Shown here one piece after another: positions 33,661 through 43,447 of a DNA stretch of 64,000 bases. Every line of letters starts with the position of its first letter. The first letter of the stretch is position 1. The DNA is from Ixodes scapularis (lineage: Eukaryota; Arthropoda; Arachnida; Ixodida; Ixodidae). A model generated the notes under the pieces. That model worked only from the letters and a program-made list of their open reading frames with translations, ran no database searches and had not been told where the DNA came from. The DNA lies in contig NW_024609948.1 of assembly GCF_016920785.2 (NCBI RefSeq), positions 62,001 to 126,000 on the forward strand, written 5' to 3'. The position numbers and the translations under genes were made by a program.

Positions 33661-34729
33661 CATACTTGGATAAAAACAACTTGAGGAAGAAGTTTTCACT
33701 AGAGCTCGTTGATAGTCAGCCGTCTCATCTCATCTCCTGTTTTCTTTCTATGTTTTTTTCTTAAGTTCAGGCTGTTTTAGTCCATGCTTTCATTTTTCTA
33801 TTTTTGGTTGAGAGGCAAGGTGTCTCCGGCGCTGTGTTTTTTCTTTTTCACAACGACCAACTAGCTCAGTTCTCGACTCGCTGTAAGCACCTCTCGCCGT
33901 AAGCAGAACCGCAGAGTGCCACAGGAAACTAAGCGTCTGCGGCGTTCGTACGAGAGCGTAGGACGAAACCTACATCATTGCCCTGCTATGCTTCACTAGC
34001 TGACCTGCTGCCAGCGTTGCTCACCCGCTGTCGGGCTGCTAACTCGGCTGGTACAACATTTTTAATATTGGTTTTAATCGGGAATGCGACGTTGGTTCCA
34101 CGTGATATTTTGGGTATGACCTTATTTTGATCTCCTAAAGCGATATCGGCCCCTTTTATAGAATCTATGTTTTGGGGGAGTTGCCCTTTTAAAGTAGTTG
34201 GTCAGGGACTGGAGCAAAGCCTATTTTTCGGGCAAGAAAACGGCGTGCCTGAGCACTGCTACCAGGACTGGTACTGACGCTCTGAATATCTTAAAAGCTG
34301 TCATCCTGGACACCAGACAGTACACCAAAAAGGGAAAATTTCAGATTGTGATAGAGCTTCATCATCGTTAGCAATACTGCGTCCGCGTTACTGATGCTGA
34401 AGTCCTTCCTCTTGTTCGACATGCGAGACTCCACATACAGGTCGCAAATGTTGTAGAATAACTTAAAATGGCACACAGGTTAGTGATACAAGGGCCGGTT
34501 TGTTTTTAACCCGTACAATCCCGAGCACTTGTTCTTTCTCAAGCTGTAGGGTATCAGCTTGGCTTCCAATGTCTTTCTTCGAGCTGTGAAGTTCAGCCTT
34601 GAAGAGCTGAAACACTAAAAACAACTCTGGTGTCAACAAGAATTATGTTGACGTGACTCTCATACTGGGCACGCAATGTTTACTCTCTCCCCTTTACAAA
34701 AATTGTTATACCTTTCTATAGAAAAGTTT
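33661..34729. other. Unassigned stretch
   Basis: No gene is supported. Only short frames occur, such as 34,291-34,476 minus, without recognisable domains. Confidence 0.4.
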
Positions 34730-35095
34730 CCAAAAAAGTCAATAGAGGATATAGAATGTCAACAGCTTGTCTCTTGCTATTAAATGTCAACAGCTTCTCT
34801 ACAGAAAAGCATCAGAGAAAGTCTGTTGACATCCTATTGAAAATTGACCCACTTTTTTATTGAAAGTCAGCAGACTTTCTGTGATGCTTTTCTATTGAAA
34901 ATCTCTTGAAAAGTCAGGATTGAATATTAAATGTCAACAGCTTTTCAAAAGAAAAGCGTAAAAAGTCGGTTGGCTTTTTATTGAATATTGGCCCACTTAT
35001 TAATTGAAACTCAACAGACATTCTGTGATGCTTTTTGTTGAAAAGCTGTTGACATTCAATATTCCCTGTTGACTTTTTTTACAGCATTTCAAAAG
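34730..35095. repeat. Cluster of inverted/direct TGTCAACAGCTTTTC repeats
   Basis: At least six copies of a motif around atgtcaacagcttttc or its reverse (gaaaagctgttgacat) lie in about 360 bases, mixed with tgtgatgcttttct blocks, in both orientations. The AT-rich, self-complementary arrangement resembles a foldback or MITE array. It adjoins the left end of the Tc1 element. Confidence 0.5.
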
Positions 35096-35102
35096 AAAAG
35101 TA

Positions 35103-37103
35103 CAGTGCTCAACGAAACGAAATGGGCCAGCGGAACGCGTGGCTCCAGAACTTGCTGCGCCATCTACCGATAAAAGACGGGCTGCCTGGTGACGCGAGTC
35201 ACACATGCGCAAAACTGATACGAGCGCTCAGCGGCTGTTCGCACACAGGCGCGCAACCCCCGATAATCTGCGCAGGCCATGATTTTGCCGAGTGACCACG
35301 TTTATTTTTCCTCAGAGACACTGTCGTGATGATGTGCATGAGTTTATCTTGCTTCAAATATATAAAAAAGAAAAGATAAAGCTTCATTTTTTATTCCATA
35401 AAAGGTTGATGAGCCAGCGCGTCCGGCCTTTTGCAGCTATAATATATTAATGCAGATAGTTTTATTTTTTCGTGGTTTTATTCAATTTTAGCGAGCGTCT
35501 GACAGTCATTAAAAAGCGTGTGCTGTGTCAACATAGTTTATTTGACATGTTACACAATGCTGCGCCTACCAGAAAAAAAATAATATAAGTAACGTGCTTG
35601 TTTTATTATCAGCACCTTACTCTAATATTTGCAGAACTCTCCATTGGCTTCACGAATAGCATTCATGCGACGCGGAAGGGATTCATAAAGATTCACCACC
35701 AACTCTGGACATTGCCGCAGCCTGTCCCATTCTTCCTTCACAGCATCCCATAGCTGGTCAGTCGTGACGGAGTGAAGTCCTCGCCGCGATAGCTGGATCT
35801 TCATGTTTCCCCAGATGTTCTCGATGGGGTTCATGTCAGCCCCTTTTGGGGGCCATGGCATAACCGCCACTCCGCGTTCCTCTAGAAGGTCACGCACACG
35901 ATTTGACTGATGAACAGGACAAAGGTCATGTTGAAAAAAAAAAGCATCCGTCAGGGAAAGGTCCCTCAAGAACGTAAGGAATGAGCTCGTGCTCAATGAC
36001 GTCGCAATACGTTTCGGAGTTAAGCCTCTGGATTCTTACAAGTGGACCAAGTCCTTCCGCTGACAATGCCCCCCAGACGTTAACGGTTTGTCGCCCACTC
36101 CTGCCCACACGCTGCAAGTAAGGGGCATCATACCTGAAACATCAAAATCACAAATTATAAGATCCGGCTTGTTAAAAATTGTCGTGTTGCTCAAAAGTAA
36201 CATACCGTGCACCTCGCGGTCTCCAAACTTGTTTTCCTTGGTGCCAGTCAGTTGAGAAAGAGGACTCGTCGCTGAAAACAACGGTTTTCCAGTCTTGAAT
36301 CGTCCATGATGTCTTTTCCATGGCAAACCGCAGGCGGATATCTTTTTGTCGAGGAGTTAAAATTGGCTTCTTGCACGCAGCATAGCTCCTAATACCCGCT
36401 TCTGCAAGACGGCGTCGCACAAGTTGGTCACTGACATTCAGACCAAGTTCGCCTCGAATGTCACGGGCCGTAATAAAAGGCTGGTCGACTGCAGCCGCGA
36501 CGATCCATCGATCTTCCTCATCGGTAGTGGACCTTGGGCGGACGTCGTGAGGAGCGTCATGGATGCGGCCGTTGTCGTCTCGAAACGCCGTGAAAATTCG
36601 GGCCACTGCGGTTCGGGTCCTTCCTGTCATCCGGGCGACTTCTCGTTGGGGCATTCCCACGCGGCATAGGGCCACAATTCACCAGCGTTCGTGAATTGGC
36701 ACTCGCGACGGCATCTTCACGAATGGATACTGATGGCAGTGAACCGACAATTTATAGAAAAATAAATGTGAAGTGAAATGGCACTGTGCTTTTTATTAAA
36801 AGAAAAAAATATTGCCCTTTTGTTCCTTTTCTTTCATATTTGAGACAAGATAAAAGTATGCACAGGGCGTCAAACAGATCGCGATAAAACCACGCGGCGA
36901 TTAAATAATAAAAAAAGGCTATCACTCTGCAGAGATTACCCATCGGGAGTTGTGCACAGCGTGGGAACAGCCGATGAGCGCTCGTATCAGCTTTGCACAC
37001 CTCCGACTCGCGTCACCAGGCAGCCCGTCTTTTATCGGTAGATGGCGCAGCAAGTTCTGGAGGCCACGCGTTCCGCTGGCCCATTTCGTTTCGTTGAGCA
37101 CTG
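35103..37103 (-). mobile_element. Tc1/mariner element with long inverted repeats
   Basis: The ends read cagtgctcaacgaaacgaaa (35,103 inward) and the exact inverse at 37,103, each bordered by TA (35,101-35,102 and 37,104-37,105), the Tc1/mariner target. The inverted repeats extend about 150 bases with a few differences. A single transposase gene lies between them on the minus strand and is broken by a stop and a homopolymer frameshift, so this copy is probably inactive though recent. Confidence 0.85.
35622..36714 (-). pseudogene. Tc1-like transposase, spliced, with two lesions
   Basis: The protein would cut and paste the element at TA sites. The N-terminal paired-type HTH region (REVARMTGRTRTAVARIF) is followed by the DDE domain: VVFSDESSFS (first Asp), FQHDLCPVHQS (second Asp), and PPKGADMNPIENIWG with the final Glu. 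A short intron is inferred at 36,205-36,134 (GTATGT donor, TTTCAG acceptor) because the frame and family pattern continue across it. Lesions: TGA at 36,679-36,681 (codon 12 from ATG 36,714), and a run of 10 T near 35,934-35,943 that is one base too long for the frame. The homopolymer could be a sequencing error; the stop is less likely to be. Confidence 0.75.
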
Positions 37104-37105
37104 TA

Positions 37106-37596
37106 CCATCAGATGTTTTTTTGGCTCAATGGAAAAGTGACACGGAAGATATGAGATGGCAACTATTTTTCATTAGCTTTTCAGTTTACTTTAGTGAATA
37201 TTGTACCACGTTTCTTGGTTACTCGAGGCTATTCATATTGCACGTTTGCCTTTGACATTATGCCATTCATTAACCCTCTTCTGCTGCCTTTCCATTGCAT
37301 TTGTAGTCCCTACAAAAAACTGACTACCAGGCACTTTTGATCACATTGTATAATTAAAAAAAAATTTGAGATGGTTGTGATACGTCATTTGTGTACTTAT
37401 AACTATTCCTGATGATTGAAATCGTGCCATTGGATTTCACTCAAGTTTATTAGTTCCAATACTACAAGTCTATTCTTTCGAGTCCTTTGACAGCATGTTG
37501 TTGTTTTTTTTTTTACTTCGCATCATCCACCTTGCAATGGCTGCAGACGTAGGCTGGGGAAGGAAAACGTTTTTGCTACAATCAGCCAGAATCAAT
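37106..37596. other. Unassigned stretch between Tc1 and BEL elements
   Basis: No gene and no clear repeat structure. Confidence 0.4.
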
Positions 37597-37601
37597 ACTT
37601 T

Positions 37602-37752
37602 TGTTGAGGAACCAAGGAATACGAAGGCAATTACGCTAGACAAATCGGTCGGTGCGACCTTTTCCTTTACTATTCGTTTTTCAGACTGATAAAAATTACA
37701 AAATGCATGAGCTCCCGCCGCTTCTCTTCTTCCTCATCGCCCGGTTGCAACA
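37602..37752 (-). repeat. BEL/Pao 3' LTR
   Basis: 151 bp, opening tgttgaggaaccaagg and closing cggttgcaaca. It is nearly identical to 43,292-43,442. Given minus-strand coding, this is the downstream LTR. Confidence 0.9.
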
Positions 37753-37833
37753 TCCTCCCCGAGCCTGAAGTTGACTTGGACGAATTTCCAGCAAATAAAG
37801 TTTCTGCGCGGGTCTCTTTATGAGCGTACCGTT

Positions 37834-40143
37834 TTACTGTTTCACGAGACAGGCACGAACAATTCTGTCAGTTCCGGGGTACGTCTCTATGATTCTCCCC
37901 AGTTCCCAGAACAGCTTGGATGCTCGGTTATTTTCCACTATGACTACGTCGTCCACTTTCAGGGAGCAAGTATTGGTGACGGGATATTGATGAGCTGACC
38001 GCAACTCCAACAGGTACTCAGACTGCCAGCGTTTCCAAAAATGTTCCATGATTATTTTTCGATACTGGAACTGGCGAGCTGTTTCCTTCTGTGTCACGCA
38101 TCCTGGGCGGTCGTTAGACAAGCTTGTTTCTGGTAGAACTGTCAAACTTTGCCCTATTAAGAAATGTGCTGGCGTGATGACTGAGGGGTCTCCTACTCCC
38201 GAGTAGAGATATGTCAGTGGTCTTAAGTTTACCATTGCTTCCACCTCAGCAAGGACAGTCGTCAGTGCTTCGAAGCATAGGCTGCTTCTGCCCAACACTT
38301 TCTTAAGTGCTGCCTTGACAGATCGAACGAGCCTCTCCCACCACCCGCCCCACCATGGAGCGGCCTCCACAATGAACTTCCAGTTGATTCTGTGTTCTGC
38401 AATGTATGATTTGAAAACTTCTTGCACCAGTGCACCCAATGCCTTCTGGATGTCTTTTGATGCTTTCTTGAAGGCTAGTGCATTATCAGAATATATGTCC
38501 AGTGGTATGCCTCTTCTTGCTATAAAACGCCGGAATGCAAGCAAGGAAGCTTCAGCAGTGAGGCCCGTTGAGAGCTCGAGGTGAACTGCTCGCGTGGAGG
38601 CGCATGTGAAAAGTACGATGTACGCTTTGCTGCAGCTACCGTCGTTTCTTTTTGCGTACAGCGGCCCTGCGAAGTCGACTCCGGTTACCTCGAACGGCTT
38701 TGCCTTCTTGATTCGATCTGTCGGTAGCGGAGCTTGCTCAACAGCAGTTGGCCTCGCATTCAACCGTGAACATACGAGGCAACTTTTTATTACCTTCTTG
38801 GTCAGCTGCCTAGCACGTATTATCCAGTACCTCTCTCGTAGGTAACACATTGTGCTTGTTACTTCCCCGTGCATAACCTTACAATGAGCGTGCACCACAA
38901 TTAGCTTGACAAAGTCATGGTCGTTCGGTAACAGGACTGGATGTTTCACATCGAGACTTTCCGTCAACCTCTGCAGTCGTCCTCCGACCCGCAGGATTTT
39001 GTTTTCGCCAAAGAGAGGATGATACTCTGCGAGTCTTACATTAACCTCTGTCGTATTTTTCTCGCGGAGCATAATATCCGTCTGAAACCTTTCGTTTTGT
39101 ATCTGCCTGATCCAATACTGCTCTGCTTTGTCCAACTCTGCCGCAATAAATCCACCTCGTATTTTGTCATTTCTCTTCTGTGCCTTGTTAGCGAACCTGA
39201 TGACCCAGGCAGTGATCCTCAGAACCTTCTGGTAATTCTCGTAACTTCCGGTGTCGAACAATGATGGAACTTCTTGGCCTTTCTCCAACAGCACATGTGT
39301 CTCTTCTTTTACTTCGAGTTGAGGCGTGTCTTCCAAGAACACTGAAGAATCTGGACATTCTGAAGGTTCTTGACTCAGCCAACTCGGCCCTTTCCACCAA
39401 AGAGAGTTAGCACGAAGCTCCTGAACGCCTAGTCCTCTGGTCAAGAGATCCGCCGGATTCTCTTGACCGGGGCAGTGCCTCCAGTGGTCCGGGGATGTCA
39501 TGACGCGTATCTCTGCCACCCTGTTTTTTACAAATGGCTTCCATTTTTCAGGGACTCCTCTCACCCAACTGAGGGCAACCGTTGAGTCAGTCCACATAAT
39601 GTAATCAAGTTCCACGTCATAATATGACTGTTTTATGTATCGTAGGAGTCTGGCTCCAATATTCGCCCCCATCAGCTTCAACCTAGGCAGTGATAAAGGT
39701 TTTATCGGTGCCACTCTTGTCTTCGCAACAACTAACATGGTAGCTGTTTTTCCTTGGTCATCGGCTGTTCTAAAGTACGCACAAGATCCGTAGGCTTTCG
39801 TGCTTGCATCTACGAAGACGTGTAGCTGTACCTTGTTGGCTCCTGCCTGGATGCCTCGCTTGACATGTCTTGGTATACTTAACGAGTGCAGTTGAACAAG
39901 GTCCGCCGTCCGAGCGTGCCATTCAGTGATCAAATCAGCGGGGAGTTCTTCATCCCAGCTGATTCCCAATGTCCACAGCTTCTGAAATAGCAGCTTAGCT
40001 GTTAGGACGAAGGGCGCGATCAATCCAAGAGGATCGAATACTCTTGAGGCTGCCTTGAGGATGAACCGTTTAGTGTCCACATTTGCTGAGAGGAATTCAA
40101 GCAAAGCTTCAACTTTGTAAATAAAGCAGTCCCCTTCGTGATC
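37834..40143 (-). CDS. BEL/Pao RNase H-integrase part of polyprotein
   Basis: This is the direct continuation of the upstream frame after the TAG at 40,144; an internal ATG (40,104) exists but is unlikely to be a true start. It holds the Pao RNase H-like block (SRVFDPLGLIAPFVL, VDASTKAYGSCAYF, WTDSTVALSWVRG), an integrase H2C2 zinc-binding region (MHGEVTSTMCYLRERYWI, SCLVCSRLNA), the integrase core (VTGVDFAGPLY, IYSDNALAF, and the Glu in WWERLVRSVK) and the C-terminal DUF5641-type segment. A second in-frame stop, TAA at 37,834-37,836, precedes a further conserved stretch (IKRPAQKLYLLEI), so the last 20 or so residues are lost. Confidence 0.85.
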   Translation of the reverse strand, partial: DHEGDCFIYKVEALLEFLSANVDTKRFILKAASRVFDPLGLIAPFVLTAKLLFQKLWTLGISWDEELPADLITEWHARTADLVQLHSLSIPRHVKRGIQAGANKVQLHVFVDASTKAYGSCAYFRTADDQGKTATMLVVAKTRVAPIKPLSLPRLKLMGANIGARLLRYIKQSYYDVELDYIMWTDSTVALSWVRGVPEKWKPFVKNRVAEIRVMTSPDHWRHCPGQENPADLLTRGLGVQELRANSLWWKGPSWLSQEPSECPDSSVFLEDTPQLEVKEETHVLLEKGQEVPSLFDTGSYENYQKVLRITAWVIRFANKAQKRNDKIRGGFIAAELDKAEQYWIRQIQNERFQTDIMLREKNTTEVNVRLAEYHPLFGENKILRVGGRLQRLTESLDVKHPVLLPNDHDFVKLIVVHAHCKVMHGEVTSTMCYLRERYWIIRARQLTKKVIKSCLVCSRLNARPTAVEQAPLPTDRIKKAKPFEVTGVDFAGPLYAKRNDGSCSKAYIVLFTCASTRAVHLELSTGLTAEASLLAFRRFIARRGIPLDIYSDNALAFKKASKDIQKALGALVQEVFKSYIAEHRINWKFIVEAAPWWGGWWERLVRSVKAALKKVLGRSSLCFEALTTVLAEVEAMVNLRPLTYLYSGVGDPSVITPAHFLIGQSLTVLPETSLSNDRPGCVTQKETARQFQYRKIIMEHFWKRWQSEYLLELRSAHQYPVTNTCSLKVDDVVIVENNRASKLFWELGRIIETYPGTDRIVRACLVKQ

Positions 40144-43110
40144 CTACATCATTCCAAGTACCTTGGAGATTGGTGAAGGTGAGAGGCTTTTTTCTTCGGT
40201 CATAAATTTTGGCTCCTCCTTGTTGAACTGCTCCTGCAGTTGCTCATTGTTCGCAGTCCATTTCCGGAGTGTCATTCCTGCCTGTCTCATGACGTTCCTG
40301 GAAGTGTGGTAGAGCCTCACGGCATCCTCAATATCGTCGGCTCCGAGCAGTAGATCATCAACGTAGAAAGATGTCCTGAGTTTCTCTGCTAATTGTGGGT
40401 CTTCTTCGCAGACCAACTTCAAGTGATGTTGTATTGTAGCTGTGAGCATGAATGGACTAGACGTGGATCCGAAAGGAACCCGAGTCATCCTCCACTCTTG
40501 AATTTCTTCCTTGTTGAAAGGGAAACTTGGCTCCTCAGCAAACCAAAGAAATCTACAAGCATCACGATCATCTTCACGGGTGGCAATTTGTAAGAACGCT
40601 TTCTTAATGTCGGTGGTCGTTGCAACTGGGTACCATCTAAACCGAAGCAGGACCTGCAGAAGCTCGGGGTTCAAGTTGGGTCCTGTTACTAGGCACTCAT
40701 TCAACGACCTGCACCCTTTGGCATGAGAAGATGCGTCGAAGACGATCCTTAACTTTGTTGTTGTTGCATCTTCACGTATTACTTCTTTATGCGGCATGTA
40801 ATACATGACCTGCGCGCTGTCGCTTTCGTTTCTGCTCTTTATCACTTCTGCATGCCCATCACGCAAATACTGTCTCATTGCATGATCATACCGCTTGAGT
40901 AATCCCTCCCTTCGTGAGATTCTTCTCAACAAGCTCCCTACACGTAAAATGGCAACTTCCCGGTTGTTTGCCAGCATATCAAAAGTGTCTTCTTTCCACG
41001 GCAGAGCCACTTCGTATAGTCCGTTTTTCTTAATGATGTTTTGCTCAAAGTGTGTAATGGTGTCTGCATCAGTGTCTCCGAGCTCACTGTCGGCAACTCC
41101 CATTCTGTCTAACTCCCAGAAGGGCTGTAGCGCCTCTTCCACTTGGGTTTCCTTTGTCTTCGCTTGTAGGACACATATCATCAGACTTGAATCCCATTGG
41201 AGCCTTCCCACCTGTCTTGAAGGACCTTGCAGCGTCCAGCCCATCTTTGTGTTGATCGCTACCAATCCGTCCACATCTGCGCACCTGATCACGTCTCCTG
41301 TGCAGAACTTCCACAACTGGTCGGATCCAATCAACAGACTTTTTTCAGGAACTGTTTTTACACCTGGGAAAATCACGTCGTTTGCCAAATTCTTACTGCT
41401 TTCTCGCAGAAATCGCACAAACGGGATGTCCGTTGTTGGCGTAGATACGTCCTGGCAAATGACCGGGATGGAAATTGCTTCAAAGGTTATTTCTGTATTG
41501 TCAAATTGACTTTTGAGCTTTACCTCCACAACGGGACTGCGCTCTATAACCTTCGAAGCATTACTGGCGAAAGTGTTGAGTGCTATCTTTGTTCTCCGCA
41601 GGACTTTCAGCCCTAGGCGTTGCGCTACCTCTTCTTTTATAAATGTGCGCTGACTGCCACCGTCGATTATTCCCTTGACATAGCAGCTGCCAGCGTTGGT
41701 CACTAAAAATGCCTTGAACTTCTGGAGATATATGCCGTCACTAAACTTCTTTTCTGAGCGCGCGCCGGAGCTGGATGCAGACACGCAAATCGTATCGTTA
41801 CCTTGGGGCGAACGTTCCTTCATCCGCCTAACAAACTCAGGATCGCACATTGTGGTTGCATGTCTGGCTCTGCAAACTGCGCAACTGAGGTTTTTTCTGC
41901 AATCTCGTGCTCGGTGACCTTTCAATGTGCATCGGAAACATCTGGAGTCTTTTGATAACATACTTAATTTTTCCTCTCTCTGTTTGCTGCAATCAAAAGA
42001 TGGCGTGGTGTGCTTCTTTGAATGGCAGAAAAAACACTGAGAATGTGTAGCATTTGTTGCGTTATGAAAAGCTGATGCTGATGCAAACGACTTTACCTTT
42101 GTCTCGTGTTTACCTCGAGCATCCTCAAGGCTACTTCTTTCTCGGCTTTCTACTTCCACACGCAGGAAGCGAAGCATTCCATTCAATTCGGTCACTGACT
42201 CCGACGTAGTATCCGCTGACCTTGAAGTTCCAGCCGCCGATCCGTCTCCTTGGTCTTGAGCTGCTGCGTTGGTGAAAGCGGTGTTGTTGACTTGCCGGTG
42301 ATACTCCACTGTAACCTCGTAAGGCAACGCCCTGACAAGAATGTCACAGAGCATGGCTGAAAAACTTGACGTGGGAACATTCAAAGAGTTTAGACACCGA
42401 ACGTTGAGTTGTGTGGTGTCATACAGGTTTCTCAACCCTCTCACGTCATTAGCTGAAGCAACGTGCGGTAGATTTCTGAGGGCATTCAGATGCTGCCGCT
42501 CTATTCTCCTCTTCTCTCCAAACCTCTGTTGCAAGATGGTGATCGCTTCGGCATAGCATATTTCTGTTGTTGGTAGCCCGGCAATCGCCGCAGCAGCATC
42601 TCCCGTTAGACACCGACGAAGGTAGTGGAACTTATCTGTGGTTGTTAAAGTTGCATTGGTATGGATGGCTCCACCAAACTGCTCCCAGAATGTGAGCCAG
42701 TTGCTTTGCTCTCCATCGAAGGTAGATAGCTCCAGCTTCGGAAGCTTTGGTCCACGTCTCGCTGCGTTGTCTTGAATGCCGGTTTGGTTTCCGGTGCTCG
42801 CCGCCGTAGCTATTATTCTCTGCGATTGTAGGGACTCAATCTTGGTCTCGAACTCGCTGATCACCATGACGGCTTCGTCTTGGTATTCTGCAGTGGCGGT
42901 GCACTCACTTTCCAGTTCTTGGATTGGAATTAGCGGCTCTATCTCACCGTCAAGTAGTCGGAGCTCTGCATTGCTGGTAGTGAGTCTGTCCTTGATCGAA
43001 CGCACTCTTGCTAGGTCGGGGCTGGGATCCTGGAGAATCCGATTGCCGTCGTTCATTATCCTAGTGTTCTGTGCCCGCCGAGCCGACCGCCTAGCCTTCA
43101 GCCTCTCCAT
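40144..43110 (-). CDS. BEL/Pao gag-protease-RT part of polyprotein (ends at in-frame TAG)
   Basis: The 988 residues start at the first ATG of the frame. Gag comes first, with a coiled-coil-like acidic segment (about residues 40-100). Three zinc knuckles lie near residues 357-415, including CFRCTLKGHRARDC and CAVCRARHATTMC. An aspartic protease follows (GIIDGGSQRTFI, about 483). The Pao-type reverse transcriptase (TDIKKAFLQI, then VPFGSTSSPFMLTATIQHHL, FYVDDLLLGADD near 920) ends the frame. It stops at TAG (40,144-40,146), where the family has a Trp codon after KVLGM; the frame continues open directly beyond. This is a point nonsense mutation or a readthrough site; the former is more likely. 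Confidence 0.85.
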   Translation of the reverse strand: MERLKARRSARRAQNTRIMNDGNRILQDPSPDLARVRSIKDRLTTSNAELRLLDGEIEPLIPIQELESECTATAEYQDEAVMVISEFETKIESLQSQRIIATAASTGNQTGIQDNAARRGPKLPKLELSTFDGEQSNWLTFWEQFGGAIHTNATLTTTDKFHYLRRCLTGDAAAAIAGLPTTEICYAEAITILQQRFGEKRRIERQHLNALRNLPHVASANDVRGLRNLYDTTQLNVRCLNSLNVPTSSFSAMLCDILVRALPYEVTVEYHRQVNNTAFTNAAAQDQGDGSAAGTSRSADTTSESVTELNGMLRFLRVEVESRERSSLEDARGKHETKVKSFASASAFHNATNATHSQCFFCHSKKHTTPSFDCSKQREEKLSMLSKDSRCFRCTLKGHRARDCRKNLSCAVCRARHATTMCDPEFVRRMKERSPQGNDTICVSASSSGARSEKKFSDGIYLQKFKAFLVTNAGSCYVKGIIDGGSQRTFIKEEVAQRLGLKVLRRTKIALNTFASNASKVIERSPVVEVKLKSQFDNTEITFEAISIPVICQDVSTPTTDIPFVRFLRESSKNLANDVIFPGVKTVPEKSLLIGSDQLWKFCTGDVIRCADVDGLVAINTKMGWTLQGPSRQVGRLQWDSSLMICVLQAKTKETQVEEALQPFWELDRMGVADSELGDTDADTITHFEQNIIKKNGLYEVALPWKEDTFDMLANNREVAILRVGSLLRRISRREGLLKRYDHAMRQYLRDGHAEVIKSRNESDSAQVMYYMPHKEVIREDATTTKLRIVFDASSHAKGCRSLNECLVTGPNLNPELLQVLLRFRWYPVATTTDIKKAFLQIATREDDRDACRFLWFAEEPSFPFNKEEIQEWRMTRVPFGSTSSPFMLTATIQHHLKLVCEEDPQLAEKLRTSFYVDDLLLGADDIEDAVRLYHTSRNVMRQAGMTLRKWTANNEQLQEQFNKEEPKFMTEEKSLSPSPISKVLGMM

Positions 43111-43271
43111 TGACTATTCGTATTTACGAGGCCGTACGGTCGCCTGCCAAGGTTCCGTCGCTGTTCTTTTCCCAGTGGTCTGCTCCCGCCAAGGAACTGC
43201 TGAATTCCGTTGCAGCTGCAGGATTGAAATTCCCTGCGGCGTGTAGCTTGGGCCCTTGTGATGCGGGACAC

Positions 43272-43289
43272 TCCCGGGTTTCGGCACCA
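43272..43289 (-). promoter_or_regulatory. Primer-binding site matching tRNA-Phe 3' end
   Basis: On the minus strand, two bases inside the 5' LTR, tggtgccgaaacccggga reads as the complement of an animal tRNA-Phe(GAA) 3' end including CCA. This site would prime minus-strand DNA synthesis. Confidence 0.7.
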
Positions 43290-43291
43290 TA

Positions 43292-43442
43292 TGTTGAGGA
43301 ACCAAGGAATACGAAGGCAATTACGCTAGACAAATCGGTCGGTGCGACCTTTTCCTTTACTGTTCGTTTTTCAGACTGATAAAAATTACAAAATGCATGA
43401 GCTCCCGCCGCTTCTCTTCTTCCTCATCGCCCGGTTGCAACA
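43292..43442 (-). repeat. BEL/Pao 5' LTR
   Basis: 151 bp. The only clear difference from the other LTR is one A/G change in the tttactnttcg segment. As the upstream LTR for minus-strand transcription it should hold the promoter; a short LTR is usual in this group. Confidence 0.9.
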
Positions 43443-43447
43443 ACTTT

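Larger units (their letters stand above)
37602..43442 (-). mobile_element. BEL/Pao LTR retrotransposon, very young
   Basis: The two 151-bp LTRs (37,602-37,752 and 43,292-43,442) begin TGTTGAGG, end TTGCAACA and differ at about one base, so the insertion is recent. A 5-bp target duplication, acttt, flanks the element (37,597-37,601 and 43,443-43,447). The element is transcribed on the minus strand. One long gag-pol frame (43,110 to past 37,834) has gag, protease, reverse transcriptase, RNase H and integrase in BEL/Pao order, but is interrupted by two in-frame stops. No envelope-like gene is seen. Confidence 0.9.
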
